DNA from: a virus
Length of the DNA stretch: 20,106 nt
Direction: 5' to 3' (one strand)
IMG/VR virus record: IMGVR_UViG_3300009164_000457
Location: 1-20,106 of that record
The notes below the pieces were generated by a model. It did not search any database. It was given only the letters and a program-made list of their open reading frames with translations, and was not told the origin of the DNA. A program made the translations under genes and the position numbers. Positions 5,446 through 14,123 of this stretch are shown one piece after another; within the stretch, counting starts at the first letter, position 1; every line of letters begins with the position of its first letter.

Positions 5446-8441
5446 TAACCTTTACCCCCTAATGCCGCTTTTCTAATATACTCTGCTTCATCTGCGGCCT
5501 TGACATCGGATGGCAACAAATATCTATTAGGGCCATTTCTGCCAGAAGGTATTACACCAACACCGTAGTTATAATATTCGTTGCCGGCTTTCAGGCCTTC
5601 TTCCCATGTATTATATCCATTATACTTGTTTCTGTCAGCAACATAACCAACACCTAATGGATTATTAACATCTGCTGGGCCTGGGCGAGCAGTATTGTTG
5701 CTCTTCCAATCATCCAGGCCGCCTGCGCCACTCTTAGTCATTGCTAGACCCGCAAGAGTATCTGCAGAGTATGGTTTGTTATTTGGTACACCTGATTCTG
5801 CGTAAGCTTTCTTATCTGCATCTTCTAAATGTTTATAATAAGCTTTAGTTTCTTCGCTATATTGACGTTTGGCTGATTCGTATGCTTCATTTCTAGACTT
5901 ACCACTATCAACCATAGACTGTGCATTTGTCACTGGATCTACAACTGCTGGTGGAGGGTTATCTCTTAGTATAGCTCTTTGTTTGTTTAATGCGTCATTG
6001 ACACCCGGAGTCGATGAAACAGTGGCCGGCGCAGTTACTCCTCCTGCACCCATACCTTCATCGCCAGATAACGCTTCTTGTTTTAATTGTGCATTTCTTT
6101 GATTTGTTGCACCTTGTTCTCGCATTTCATTTATGCGATCTTTGGCTTTGTCTTCAGAGGCTAGTACGCCGTCTGCCCAGTCTTCAAATGACACAGCGCC
6201 GCCTTCTGTTAAATTGGCTCTAGGTAAAATATGACTTGGTATTGTTACGTCCCTAATAGATTTTAACTTCTGAGTCCATTTACCTTCTTTAAAAATATTT
6301 TCAACTTCATATACTTGATATATTCCAACAATTTGATCATTATAATTAAAAGTCATTAAATCTTCATCATTGTAGCCACCGTCTGGCATCATCGTACAGA
6401 AATAAAATAACTGACTTCCTTGATACCACTGCGCTACACCATAGTCGGTGGTCCACAACGGTTCTTTAGTTTTCCAGCCTTTTTCAATATTTGGCATTTT
6501 TGCTTCGAGCATTGCTCTAATTTCTTTTTCACTAGAACTAGGCAGTTGAATTTTTGACAAACCTATACTGCCGTTTAACAATAAGTTAGGAACTCCCAGC
6601 CAATACGGGTCACCAACAATTTCCATGTCTAAGTTAACCAAGTCTCGTGGCGCAAGCTGAACTGCGAATATTTTTTCCATTAGTTTTTCGTTTTCTGATT
6701 TAATAATGTCAACTTGCTCGCCAATAACGTCGGGCTCCATTCTGGGTATTAAATTAGGGTAATCTAACTCTATAGATTTTCTATATATAGTTTCCCATAC
6801 ATTTTTGTCCTGTCCTACATCCTCTGCGTAAACTAAACTATTGAGCAAATCTTTTCTATTTTTTATTCCGGTGCCAGTAACTTTTTGTTGTTGCGTATTA
6901 AATTCATCTTCTCGTTTTGCAATTTCATTATTCAAGAATGTTAGATAATCTTGTATGTCTTTATAATCCTTTTGTGCTTGTTTGCCTTGTCGGCTGACAT
7001 AGCGTTGATAAGCTTCTGGATCTCCTTTGGCATATTTTTGCATATCCTCTTTTAATTTTGTAGTCAAGGTTTGTGCTTTGATCTGCATCATTTGTATATC
7101 AATTCGAGCAGAACCTTGATTGTCAGCATGTGCGTACGGACTAACTCTTCTATTATAATTTTGTAAGTTCATTGCGCCGGAACCTGTTTGATTTCGATCT
7201 GCCCATATAACAGGAAAACTAGGTATACTGAATGATTGATTGTACTGCAAATCTGCTCGAAGAACTTCAGTGTTCATACCAGTATAATTAAAATAATATA
7301 ACTTGCGTAACAACCCTTCTTGAAGATAATATCTTAATTTCGTTAGTACTTTGTCCTTGTTACTCATTTTGTTTAACAAGGCTAGTTCATCTGGATACTG
7401 ATACATGTTTGCTTGATCAGCCAAATAAATTAAATACACATGTTTTACCGCATAACGATTGCGTATATAATCAAATGATTTATAAACACTATAGGTTTCG
7501 ACTCTAAAAAATTGATACACATTACCTAACATACTTTGTAAATCAGCTTTACTTTTTTCGCTACTGCCTGCGGCATCCGATGATACTGGTTTTGGTCTAT
7601 TAGGTAATAGGTCTGATATATCTTTTGTGCTTTGTAATATTTTTGTTATTTGTTGAGTTAGTGGAGTTCCTGGACGCACACTAACATTGTATCTTCCACT
7701 GAAGAATGAACCTATTCCTCCCCAAGTTCCAGTAACGTTGGCATCTGCTTTACCTTTTGATGTAAATGCATATTTTTCTATTCTAGGCTCAACTAAGAAA
7801 TGGTATTCATCATGAAATACATCTTGACTTGCAGGATTAGGACCACCAACGGCCGCGGCAGCGCCGGCTTTTTGCCTGGCGGCAGCATACTTAAATTCTT
7901 TTGTTTCTAATTCAACTTGTAATAGTCTAAAATATTCACCGATGGTGCCTGCTTCGATAGTAGTTGTTTCTTTTATAGGTTGTACTAAATCAGTTTGACC
8001 GTGATGGGTAGAGTGGCAGAATGTCACGTTATATTCTGTGCCTTTTTCCGTTACTGTGGCTTTTACATCTGTGGATATAAACATAATGGGCCATATGTAT
8101 TTGTATGGTGAGCCTGATTCAGGAACATTTTCACCAAATATCTCAATTTCTAATAGATACTTACAGTCGAGGTAATTCATTGATCCCACTTGAAAGGCGG
8201 AGGCTTTGATATAATCCAGCAAGGCCATACCTGTGGGTTCATATATCTTTAATTCGCCATAGTTGTTCATGGCGATGGTTGTGTTAGCATTGGCATTAAT
8301 CTTACTTTGCCAACTGACATCAGTGATTATGAATCTACCAGTTGTGGCAGTTTCTGCAACAACTACTCCAAGCCTAGGATCTAATTTGTTAACATCATTT
8401 GGATGTACCAATGTTAATCGTGTATAATATGTATGTGCCAT
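5445..8441 (-). CDS. 27: Large gp27-like baseplate hub protein
   Basis: The product has 998 residues, against 391 for T4 gp27. The N-terminal 190 residues contain hub-like beta segments (YGELKIYEPTGMALLDYI, and IWPIMFISTDVKATVTEKG). A central part is rich in charged helices (about 450-530). Near residue 600 comes VNLDMEIVGDPYWLGVPN, a pattern common in hub proteins, followed by NYNDQIVGIYQVYEVENIF and KWTQKLKSIRD. A Q/A/P-rich linker (about 750-880) leads to a small C-terminal domain with NPLGVGYVADRNKYNGYNTW and EEGLKAGNEYY, like the structural lysozyme-like domains of virion proteins. The gp27 assignment rests on position just upstream of gp5, the hub-like motifs and size; sequence similarity to T4 itself is low. 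It starts 2 bases after the M23 gene, with GGCGGA as ribosome binding site. Confidence 0.7.
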   Translation of the reverse strand: MAHTYYTRLTLVHPNDVNKLDPRLGVVVAETATTGRFIITDVSWQSKINANANTTIAMNNYGELKIYEPTGMALLDYIKASAFQVGSMNYLDCKYLLEIEIFGENVPESGSPYKYIWPIMFISTDVKATVTEKGTEYNVTFCHSTHHGQTDLVQPIKETTTIEAGTIGEYFRLLQVELETKEFKYAAARQKAGAAAAVGGPNPASQDVFHDEYHFLVEPRIEKYAFTSKGKADANVTGTWGGIGSFFSGRYNVSVRPGTPLTQQITKILQSTKDISDLLPNRPKPVSSDAAGSSEKSKADLQSMLGNVYQFFRVETYSVYKSFDYIRNRYAVKHVYLIYLADQANMYQYPDELALLNKMSNKDKVLTKLRYYLQEGLLRKLYYFNYTGMNTEVLRADLQYNQSFSIPSFPVIWADRNQTGSGAMNLQNYNRRVSPYAHADNQGSARIDIQMMQIKAQTLTTKLKEDMQKYAKGDPEAYQRYVSRQGKQAQKDYKDIQDYLTFLNNEIAKREDEFNTQQQKVTGTGIKNRKDLLNSLVYAEDVGQDKNVWETIYRKSIELDYPNLIPRMEPDVIGEQVDIIKSENEKLMEKIFAVQLAPRDLVNLDMEIVGDPYWLGVPNLLLNGSIGLSKIQLPSSSEKEIRAMLEAKMPNIEKGWKTKEPLWTTDYGVAQWYQGSQLFYFCTMMPDGGYNDEDLMTFNYNDQIVGIYQVYEVENIFKEGKWTQKLKSIRDVTIPSHILPRANLTEGGAVSFEDWADGVLASEDKAKDRINEMREQGATNQRNAQLKQEALSGDEGMGAGGVTAPATVSSTPGVNDALNKQRAILRDNPPPAVVDPVTNAQSMVDSGKSRNEAYESAKRQYSEETKAYYKHLEDADKKAYAESGVPNNKPYSADTLAGLAMTKSGAGGLDDWKSNNTARPGPADVNNPLGVGYVADRNKYNGYNTWEEGLKAGNEYYNYGVGVIPSGRNGPNRYLLPSDVKAADEAEYIRKAALGGKG

Positions 8442-8443
8442 TC

Positions 8444-9166
8444 TTATCCGCCGTCGTGCATTTTATGAACATCATTTGTGTTTAATAAGCCTCGTTGCTT
8501 AATAAATCCTCCCAGCGCATCATTATTGTTATTTGGGCTCTTAGGTGTTGTTTTTGGTGGTGTTGGTTTATTGTACAATCCCTCTTTCTTTTTCTGCTTA
8601 TCTTTATTTAAATCTGGACTTTGATTTTTTCCAGGTTCAGGTAACGGTTTCCCTGCTTTAAATTTGTTTGGCACAGCACTACCAGTTCTTAAATTATTAA
8701 TAGGATTTCCGTCTTTATCTAAATTATATGTAGCAACATTTAAATATGGTTTACCAGTGTTTGGGTCAATTGATTCCGGGTTTGCAGGTTTGCCGCCTTG
8801 ATTGGTTGGTTTTTTGCCGCCGGGCCAAGCTTCGAAATGTAAATGTGCGGCATAAGGTCTACCCGAACTATCAGCACCTGAATTTCCTGTGCTACCTAAA
8901 TATGTACCTGGCTGTAATTGCATACCGGGCTGTAGCTGTTTAGGAGCAGTGTCTAAGTGAGCATAATAATACTCTGTGCCATATTGATCTCTAACCACAA
9001 CCCCATTCCCGCCGGTTGCATTTGGAGTATCCATTACTTTAACAACAGTAACTGGTTGTGTATTATATAATGGTGTACCTACTGGTGTACTAAAGTCGCA
9101 GCCTTCATGACTTCTATTTCCCCTATCTGCACCATAACCACCATGCTTGTGCGTGCCGGTGGCCAT
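8444..9166 (-). CDS. M23 family peptidoglycan endopeptidase of the baseplate
   Basis: The product has 240 residues. The complete zinc metallopeptidase signature of family M23 (LytM/lysostaphin type) is present: HxxxD as H20-EGC-D24, the helper histidine in YAHLD (H70), and HxH as H108 and H110 in AAHLHFEAW. These enzymes cut peptide cross-links in peptidoglycan. The catalytic domain spans about residues 1-120; a lysine/proline/asparagine-rich linker (150-220) and a short tail follow. There is no signal peptide, consistent with a virion component rather than a secreted enzyme. The gene lies between the gp53-like and gp27-like genes; its ATG overlaps the previous stop (TAATG), with GGAG 8 bases upstream. 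The likely role is local wall digestion during injection. Confidence 0.9.
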   Translation of the reverse strand: MATGTHKHGGYGADRGNRSHEGCDFSTPVGTPLYNTQPVTVVKVMDTPNATGGNGVVVRDQYGTEYYYAHLDTAPKQLQPGMQLQPGTYLGSTGNSGADSSGRPYAAHLHFEAWPGGKKPTNQGGKPANPESIDPNTGKPYLNVATYNLDKDGNPINNLRTGSAVPNKFKAGKPLPEPGKNQSPDLNKDKQKKKEGLYNKPTPPKTTPKSPNNNNDALGGFIKQRGLLNTNDVHKMHDGG

Positions 9167-9489
9167 TATCTAACTCCTGCCAATTTCTCCAACAAAGATG
9201 AGTCACTGGGGATAAACATTTGCATGCCTGATTTAAAATCCCATATAGGATCTTTAACAGTATCAGCATTTGCCAGTGCTATCACCCACCATAATCTGCT
9301 GGTGCCAAATTGTTGGTAACTAAACAAGTCTATCCTGTACTCGCACTCTGGAGGCACTATAACATAGTCACCTTTTGTATAGTTTATCATAGGTAACTTG
9401 GATACATCTAAATAAAAGTTTTTAATAGATGTCTGACGAAGAAAACTTCTATCACCGTACATGTCTGTTGGAATAATAGTGGATATCAT
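9166..9489 (-). CDS. 53: Baseplate protein with LysM-like fold (gp53-like)
   Basis: The product has 107 residues. The central and C-terminal part (CEYRIDLFSYQQFGTSRLWW, then VIALANADTVKDPIWDF and KSGMQMFIP) matches the LysM-like pattern of T4-type baseplate wedge protein gp53 and of small LysM-like tail proteins encoded next to hub genes in many contractile phages. These proteins connect the central hub to the wedges, or cap the tube-hub junction. T4 gp53 has 196 residues, so this is a short form. The gene is coupled to both neighbours by TAATG overlaps. The exact gp53 equivalence is inferred; the LysM-like fold is the better supported part. Confidence 0.65.
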   Translation of the reverse strand: MISTIIPTDMYGDRSFLRQTSIKNFYLDVSKLPMINYTKGDYVIVPPECEYRIDLFSYQQFGTSRLWWVIALANADTVKDPIWDFKSGMQMFIPSDSSLLEKLAGVR

Positions 9490-10148
9490 TAAATGTATCC
9501 TTTCGAACTTAATGCGCCTTTGGAAAAGTCTTCTAAATTAAATTCATTGACAGCTTTATATATGTTTGGTTGCATTAATAAACTAATATTAATAGTAAAA
9601 AATACTGGCAAATAAAATTCTTTAGTTCGTTGACCAGTGACTACTATTTCAGGAACACCATCTGCACCTGCAGCAGGTACTTCAGTTGTGGGGTTTTTTA
9701 CGTCTCGGGTTGCGTCTATTAATTTGTTATCCGGAGAAAATACACCTTTGACATAATCAATATCATCGGGGAATGTCATTGAAAACTTACTAATAACCAC
9801 AGGCACTTTATTGAATATCGGACTGCCGTGTGCAAAGAATCTTAGAATACGTGGACTTTGACCACGTTGATTATCAGTTCTGCCATAATTCATTTTAGTA
9901 TAGGTACGCAAAAATCTAATGGCATATTCGCAGTGGTCAAAGTGCTCTTTGGTATGGGCACTAAATTTACAAGTTAAACCAATTACTGGATTCTCTGTTC
10001 TAGAATATGCATACGGCTGATAATTAGTATGTGTGAGGCTGTATGCGTCGTACTTGACGTCATTACTATATTCGATTTGTGGAGTATATTGAAATCTTAA
10101 TTCTTCCAAAGTTCCAACTGGGTTTTTTGCTAATAGGTACACGCTCAT
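9489..10148 (-). CDS. Probable baseplate tube-initiator or cap protein (gp48/gp54-like position)
   Basis: The product has 219 residues and is the first gene of the hub operon. Its sequence is rich in beta-strand and aromatic patterns (SRTENPVIGLTCKFSAHTKE, then MNYGRTDNQRGQSPRILRFF). A later part, KVPVVISKFSMTFPDDIDYV, leads to PVFFTINISLLMQPNIY and ends in DFSKGALSSKGYI. In contractile tails the gene before the LysM-like and hub genes usually encodes the tube initiator, so a gp48/gp54-type role is plausible. I cannot demonstrate homology by eye. The ATG at 10148 has no Shine-Dalgarno sequence; a late-promoter-like element ends 5 bases before it. The stop overlaps the next ATG. Confidence 0.55.
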   Translation of the reverse strand: MSVYLLAKNPVGTLEELRFQYTPQIEYSNDVKYDAYSLTHTNYQPYAYSRTENPVIGLTCKFSAHTKEHFDHCEYAIRFLRTYTKMNYGRTDNQRGQSPRILRFFAHGSPIFNKVPVVISKFSMTFPDDIDYVKGVFSPDNKLIDATRDVKNPTTEVPAAGADGVPEIVVTGQRTKEFYLPVFFTINISLLMQPNIYKAVNEFNLEDFSKGALSSKGYI

Positions 10149-10153
10149 ACTAG

Positions 10154-10161
10154 TATTTAGC
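10154..10161 (-). promoter_or_regulatory. Possible late promoter of the hub operon
   Basis: On the minus strand GCTAAATA, followed by CTA, matches 6 of 8 positions of the T4-type late element TATAAATA plus its common CTA extension. The last A lies 5 bases before the ATG at 10148, so transcription would begin at or next to the start codon and the message would have essentially no leader. The spacing is odd and the match imperfect, so this is tentative. Confidence 0.35.
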
Positions 10162-10195
10162 GTATAATAATCTATAGTTTTAATTCCAAAAAGAC

Positions 10196-10225
10196 TTGAC
10201 TTTGTTAAACAAAATGTGTTAAAAT
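10196..10225 (+). promoter_or_regulatory. Sigma70-like promoter of gp55
   Basis: TTGACT (10196-10201) and TAAAAT (10220-10225) are 18 bases apart, each one mismatch from consensus. The ATG of gp55 is 7 bases after the -10 box, so the message would be leaderless. A 13-base palindrome, TTTGTT-A-AACAAA (10201-10213), occupies the spacer and could be a repressor site. Confidence 0.6.
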
Positions 10226-10232
10226 AACTACT

Positions 10233-11096
10233 ATGGCAACATCACAAGCAAACCCACTAGCAAAACAGTACTTGACTAACAAGGAATTACTTAAAGAAAT
10301 TCATCTTAGTAAGAACAACTACAGTAGCTATACAAAACCCGAATATAACAACTATGATTTAATTTTAGCCGATACGTCTAAGATTAACATACGAACCATA
10401 GCAGAAGCTAAACGCAACCAAGCACTTAGATTAAGTCAGCTTGCGCTGGCAGAAGCTCAAAAGATTAATCCAAAAACTAAATTAGCAGAAGTTGAAATTG
10501 ACTATAAAAAAGTCGCAAAAACTGACGTTGTGTTTAGAATTATGACACATGATCATGTGCCTCTTGAACCAGGTCGTAAAAAGACTCCTAAGAACAGAGG
10601 TGATCATCACAGCAAATGTAACTTTCCTCCTTTTCAACATTTTAAGTTTAGCACCGAGGATGGTGCTGAAAAAGATGATTTGATCTGTGTGGGCAAGAGT
10701 CATTGGCGAGGTGATATGGACACCGGTGAGTTCAATCTAGAAGGCCAAATAACAAAAAAACTAGCCAAGAGTTATATGTTACTCTGTGAACGCTATAGTA
10801 TGCGTTTTAACTGGCGTGGCTACACTTATGTAGATGAAATGCGTAGTCAGGCATTGCTACAATTAAGTCAAATTGGATTACAATTCGATGAATCAAAATC
10901 GCAGAACCCTTTTGCGTATTATACTGCCGCTATCGATAATAGCTTTACTCGTATCTTGAACATTGAAAAGAAAAATCAAACTATTAGAGACGATCTGCTC
11001 ATTGAGCATGGCAGCAGTCCTAGTTTCTCTAGGCAGTTCGAACACGAAGCTAACATGCGTGACGAACGTGACCGTTTAGCAGGCTTGAAAGATTAA
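10233..11096 (+). CDS. 55: Late transcription sigma factor (gp55-like, extended)
   Basis: The product has 287 residues. The C-terminal half matches the T4-type late sigma factor: YSMRFNWRGYTYVDEMRSQ, then LLQLSQIGLQFDESKSQNPF and AYYTAAIDNSFTRILNIEK, a sigma region 2-like core that binds RNA polymerase and recognises the TATAAATA late -10 element. T4 gp55 has 185 residues. Here about 165 residues precede the core, with NKELLKEIHLSKNNYSSY and NFPPFQHFKF; from memory, similar extensions occur in gp55 of T4-like phages from aquatic hosts. The gene is divergent from the hub operon and is followed after 8 bases by gp47. No Shine-Dalgarno sequence precedes the ATG. Late elements elsewhere in the window fit its presence. 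Confidence 0.9.
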   Translation: MATSQANPLAKQYLTNKELLKEIHLSKNNYSSYTKPEYNNYDLILADTSKINIRTIAEAKRNQALRLSQLALAEAQKINPKTKLAEVEIDYKKVAKTDVVFRIMTHDHVPLEPGRKKTPKNRGDHHSKCNFPPFQHFKFSTEDGAEKDDLICVGKSHWRGDMDTGEFNLEGQITKKLAKSYMLLCERYSMRFNWRGYTYVDEMRSQALLQLSQIGLQFDESKSQNPFAYYTAAIDNSFTRILNIEKKNQTIRDDLLIEHGSSPSFSRQFEHEANMRDERDRLAGLKD

Positions 11097-11104
11097 CAAA
11101 TAAT

Positions 11105-12124
11105 ATGACAGATATGTTTAAGAAAGCGGCTGTTTTTACTGACATCCATTTTGGTATGCGCCAAAATAGTAAAGCCCATAACGATGATTGTTTGAGTTTT
11201 GTTAAATGGTTCTGTGCCGAAGCAACTAGTCAAGGTTGTGACACAGCAATCTTTATGGGCGACTGGCATCACCATCGTGCCACAGTTAATGTTAGTACAT
11301 TAAACTACACAGTAGATGCCATTGATTATATCAGTAAGCACTTTGAACGTTTCTTTTTCATTCCTGGCAATCATGATTTGTATTATCGAGAGAAGCGAGA
11401 CTTAACAAGTATTCCATTTATTAGAAATCAGAAAAACGTTATTTTGGTTAATGATGTTTATACCGAAGGTGGGGTAAGTCTTGTGCCTTGGCTAGTAGGA
11501 GATGAATGGACTGGAATGAAACGTCTTGATAGTCGTTATGTGTTCGGTCACTTTGAACTTCCATACTTTAAAATGAACGCCATGGTAGAAATGCCAGATC
11601 ATGGCGGACTAAACAAAGGCCATTTTCCTAATCAAGAAAAAGTCTTTAGCGGACACTTCCATATGAGACAGCATAATGGTAATGTAACTTATACTGGCAA
11701 TGCCTTTCCACATAACTATTCAGATGCTTGGGATGATGATCGAGGCATGATGATTCTTGAGTTTGGTGGACAACCTAAGTATATTGCTTGGCCAGATGCG
11801 CCCAGTTTCAAAACTATTGATCTTACAAGATTGATTGAAGATCCAGACAAGTATATGAATCAAAATAGTTTCTTACGTGTTACCTGCGATGCTGATATTA
11901 GTTTTGAAGAAGCAACATTCTTAAAAGAGAACTGGATGGAAACATACAAGTTGCGAGAACTGAATCTTATTCCAGCCAAGCGTGAAGAACATACACAGGA
12001 TTGGAGTGGCGATGTACACTTTGAATCAGTGGATCAAATTGTTGTCAGTCAACTAACTGCAATTGAAAGCGATGTAGTTGATCGCCAAACACTCATTGAC
12101 ATTTACAATGGACTTCATGTATAA
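11105..12124 (+). CDS. 47: Recombination endonuclease subunit gp47 (Mre11/SbcD-like)
   Basis: The product has 339 residues, like T4 gp47. The calcineurin-type phosphoesterase motifs are all visible: FTDIHFG (D13, H15), FMGDWHHHR (D53), IPGNHDLYY (N89, H90, D91), VFGHFELP and FSGHFHMRQ (H184, H186). These bind two metal ions and give nuclease activity. With gp46 it processes DNA ends for recombination-dependent replication and degrades host DNA. A second ATG at 11114 is possible, and neither start has a recognisable Shine-Dalgarno sequence. It lies between gp55 and gp46, 9 bases before the gp46 start. The end of this gene contains the gp46 promoter. Confidence 0.93.
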   Translation: MTDMFKKAAVFTDIHFGMRQNSKAHNDDCLSFVKWFCAEATSQGCDTAIFMGDWHHHRATVNVSTLNYTVDAIDYISKHFERFFFIPGNHDLYYREKRDLTSIPFIRNQKNVILVNDVYTEGGVSLVPWLVGDEWTGMKRLDSRYVFGHFELPYFKMNAMVEMPDHGGLNKGHFPNQEKVFSGHFHMRQHNGNVTYTGNAFPHNYSDAWDDDRGMMILEFGGQPKYIAWPDAPSFKTIDLTRLIEDPDKYMNQNSFLRVTCDADISFEEATFLKENWMETYKLRELNLIPAKREEHTQDWSGDVHFESVDQIVVSQLTAIESDVVDRQTLIDIYNGLHV

Positions 12125-12125
12125 T
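12096..12125 (+). promoter_or_regulatory. Consensus sigma70 promoter of gp46
   Basis: A perfect TTGACA (12096-12101) and a perfect TATAAT (12120-12125) are 18 bases apart; they lie in the last codons of gp47 and just past its stop. The ATG of gp46 is only 8 bases after the -10 box, so the predicted transcript has zero or one leader base. It would let gp46 be made separately from gp47. Confidence 0.65.
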
Positions 12126-12133
12126 ACACTACG

Positions 12134-13909
12134 ATGATTAAACTCAAAAATTTAACTGTAAAAAACTTTCTTTCGGTAGGTAACGTTACCCAAGCATTAA
12201 GATTTGATCAACATGGTCTTACTCTTGTATTAGGTAATAACTTAGACTTAGGTGGCGATGGCAGTCGTAATGGCACGGGTAAAACTACTATAGTTAACGC
12301 ATTGAGCTATGTATTATATGGCACCGCGCTGACTAATATCCGTAAAGACAACCTTATCAACAAGACTAACACTAAGAACATGTTAGTTACTTGTGAAATG
12401 GAAGTTAACGGCCATAATTATAAAATTGAACGAGGTCGTAAACCTAATGTGCTTCGTTTTATTGTCGATGATCAAGAAGTCGACAAAGGCGAAACTGAAG
12501 AGCAACAAGGTGAGAATAAAGAAACCCAAATAGAAATTGAACGGCTGTTGGGTATGAGTCATGATATGTTTAAACATATTTGTGCGTTAAATACTTACAC
12601 TGAGCCATTTTTAAGTCTTAAGACCAATGACCAGCGTGATATCATTGAACAGCTTCTTGGCATTACACAACTCAGTGAAAAGGCAAATTTACTTAAAGAT
12701 CTTATTAAGAACTCTAAAGATCAAGCCAAAGAAGAAGAATACAGAATTAAGGCAGTATCAGATGCAAACACTAAAATTAAAAACTCTATTGACGACTTGG
12801 AACGTCGTAGTCGTCTTTGGCAGACTAAGCAAACCGACGAACTCGAAAAGCTGGCAGCGGCCATTGACGAACTATTAAACATCGATATTACACAAGAGTT
12901 AGAAAATCATAAAGCACTGGCATTATGGCAAGCTAATGAAAAAGAACTTAAACGTAATAACAAAGATTTAGCCACACACCAAAGTGCTGTTAAACGAGTT
13001 ACACAACAATTGGCAGACTTGGCCAGTGCTCAGGGTCATGCATTAGAACACAAGTGTCATGCTTGCGGACAGGATGTTCATGATGACAAACAAGTTACCA
13101 TGTTAGATGATATTAATAACGCTATTGCTACACTAACTGAAGAACTCGACAAAGAATCAAAAGCACTCAAAAAAGTAGAAAAACAAATTTTGGATCTGGG
13201 CAAGTTAGGCAGTGCTCCTAAAGTAAAGTATTCTAACATTGACGATGCTGTCAATCACAAGAGTACCTTAGAAACAGCACAGGACCAGTTTGAGCGCAGA
13301 GCACTGGACATCGATCCCTATGTTGAACAGATTGAACATTTAAAGACAACTGCCTTAGAAGAAATTAATTTTGATATTATTAACAGTTTGACTAAACTGC
13401 AAGAGCATCAAGAGTTCTTGCTTAAACTGCTAACCAGTAAAGACAGTTTTATTCGTAAACGTATAATCGAACAGAACTTGGCTTATCTAAATCATAGACT
13501 TGCTTATTATTTAGAAAAGCTGGCGTTACCGCATGAAGTAAAATTCCGCAGTGACTTGGAAGTAGACATTACACAACTTGGACAAGAGTTTGATTTTGAT
13601 AACTTGAGTCGAGGTGAACGTAATAGACTTATTTTGGGCTTGTCGTGGGCATTCAGAGATGTCTATGAAAGTTTGAATAGGCCAATCAATTTGTTGTTTA
13701 TCGACGAAATGATTGACAGTGGTATGGATGCCAATGGCGTTGATAACAGCTTGGGCTTGCTTAAAAAGATGGCCAGAGAAAATCGGAAGAATATCTTCTT
13801 GATCAGCCACCGTGATGAACTGGTCGGAAGAGTAAATAACATACTACAAGTTGTTAAAGAAAACGGATTTACAACTTTTAATACAGATATAGAAATGGTA
13901 GAGGCATAA
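12134..13909 (+). CDS. 46: Recombination endonuclease subunit gp46 (Rad50/SbcC-like ATPase)
   Basis: The product has 591 residues (T4 gp46: 560). Walker A is GSRNGTGKTT (about 43-52). Long coiled-coil arms rich in E, K and L follow, with a zinc hook CHAC (C308, C311) at the apex (HKCHACGQDVHDD). The C-terminal half holds the ABC signature LSRGERNRL from residue 491 and Walker B LLFIDE (520-525), then the conserved histidine switch LISHRDEL. It forms a complex with gp47 that resects DNA ends. The gene has its own consensus promoter and no Shine-Dalgarno sequence. It is followed after 4 bases by the small basic protein gene, whose ribosome binding site lies in its last codons. Confidence 0.95.
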   Translation: MIKLKNLTVKNFLSVGNVTQALRFDQHGLTLVLGNNLDLGGDGSRNGTGKTTIVNALSYVLYGTALTNIRKDNLINKTNTKNMLVTCEMEVNGHNYKIERGRKPNVLRFIVDDQEVDKGETEEQQGENKETQIEIERLLGMSHDMFKHICALNTYTEPFLSLKTNDQRDIIEQLLGITQLSEKANLLKDLIKNSKDQAKEEEYRIKAVSDANTKIKNSIDDLERRSRLWQTKQTDELEKLAAAIDELLNIDITQELENHKALALWQANEKELKRNNKDLATHQSAVKRVTQQLADLASAQGHALEHKCHACGQDVHDDKQVTMLDDINNAIATLTEELDKESKALKKVEKQILDLGKLGSAPKVKYSNIDDAVNHKSTLETAQDQFERRALDIDPYVEQIEHLKTTALEEINFDIINSLTKLQEHQEFLLKLLTSKDSFIRKRIIEQNLAYLNHRLAYYLEKLALPHEVKFRSDLEVDITQLGQEFDFDNLSRGERNRLILGLSWAFRDVYESLNRPINLLFIDEMIDSGMDANGVDNSLGLLKKMARENRKNIFLISHRDELVGRVNNILQVVKENGFTTFNTDIEMVEA

Positions 13910-13913
13910 AATT

Positions 13914-14123
13914 ATGACAGAAGAAAACACAACTCCAGTAAACACTCAAGAAGAATTGATTAAACAATTCCAAGTTTACATTGAAGAAAACGAAAAATTT
14001 ACAACTAAAAAAGTTAAGGCAGCTGCAGGTCGTGCTCGCAAGGCACTACAAGAAGTTGCTAAATTAGTCAAGCAAAGACGTAAAGAGATTACAGAAGAAA
14101 AGGCAGCATTGTCAGTTAAATGA
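13914..14123 (+). CDS. Small basic helical protein, Hc1-like
   Basis: The product has 69 residues: an acidic N-terminus (MTEENTTPVNTQEELIKQF), then a lysine/arginine-rich helix (TKKVKAAAGRARKALQEVAK, then LVKQRRKEITEEK). The alternation of A, K and R resembles histone H1-like Hc1 family proteins of chlamydiae and phages, suggesting DNA or RNA binding. This is a resemblance in composition and pattern, not a proven homology. TAGAGG in the end of gp46 (13899-13904) is a good Shine-Dalgarno sequence. The TGA overlaps the next ATG (ATGA), so it is coupled to the GIY-YIG gene. Confidence 0.7.
   Translation: MTEENTTPVNTQEELIKQFQVYIEENEKFTTKKVKAAAGRARKALQEVAKLVKQRRKEITEEKAALSVK

Noticed and set aside
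10163-10168. TATAAT on the plus strand upstream of gp55
   Set aside because: No -35 box lies 16-18 bases upstream, and the TTGACT/TAAAAT pair closer to the gene is better.
10546-10559. 14-bp perfect palindrome CACATGATCATGTG in gp55
   Set aside because: It lies inside coding sequence (THDHV) and occurs once as far as I could see; chance and codon constraints are sufficient explanations.
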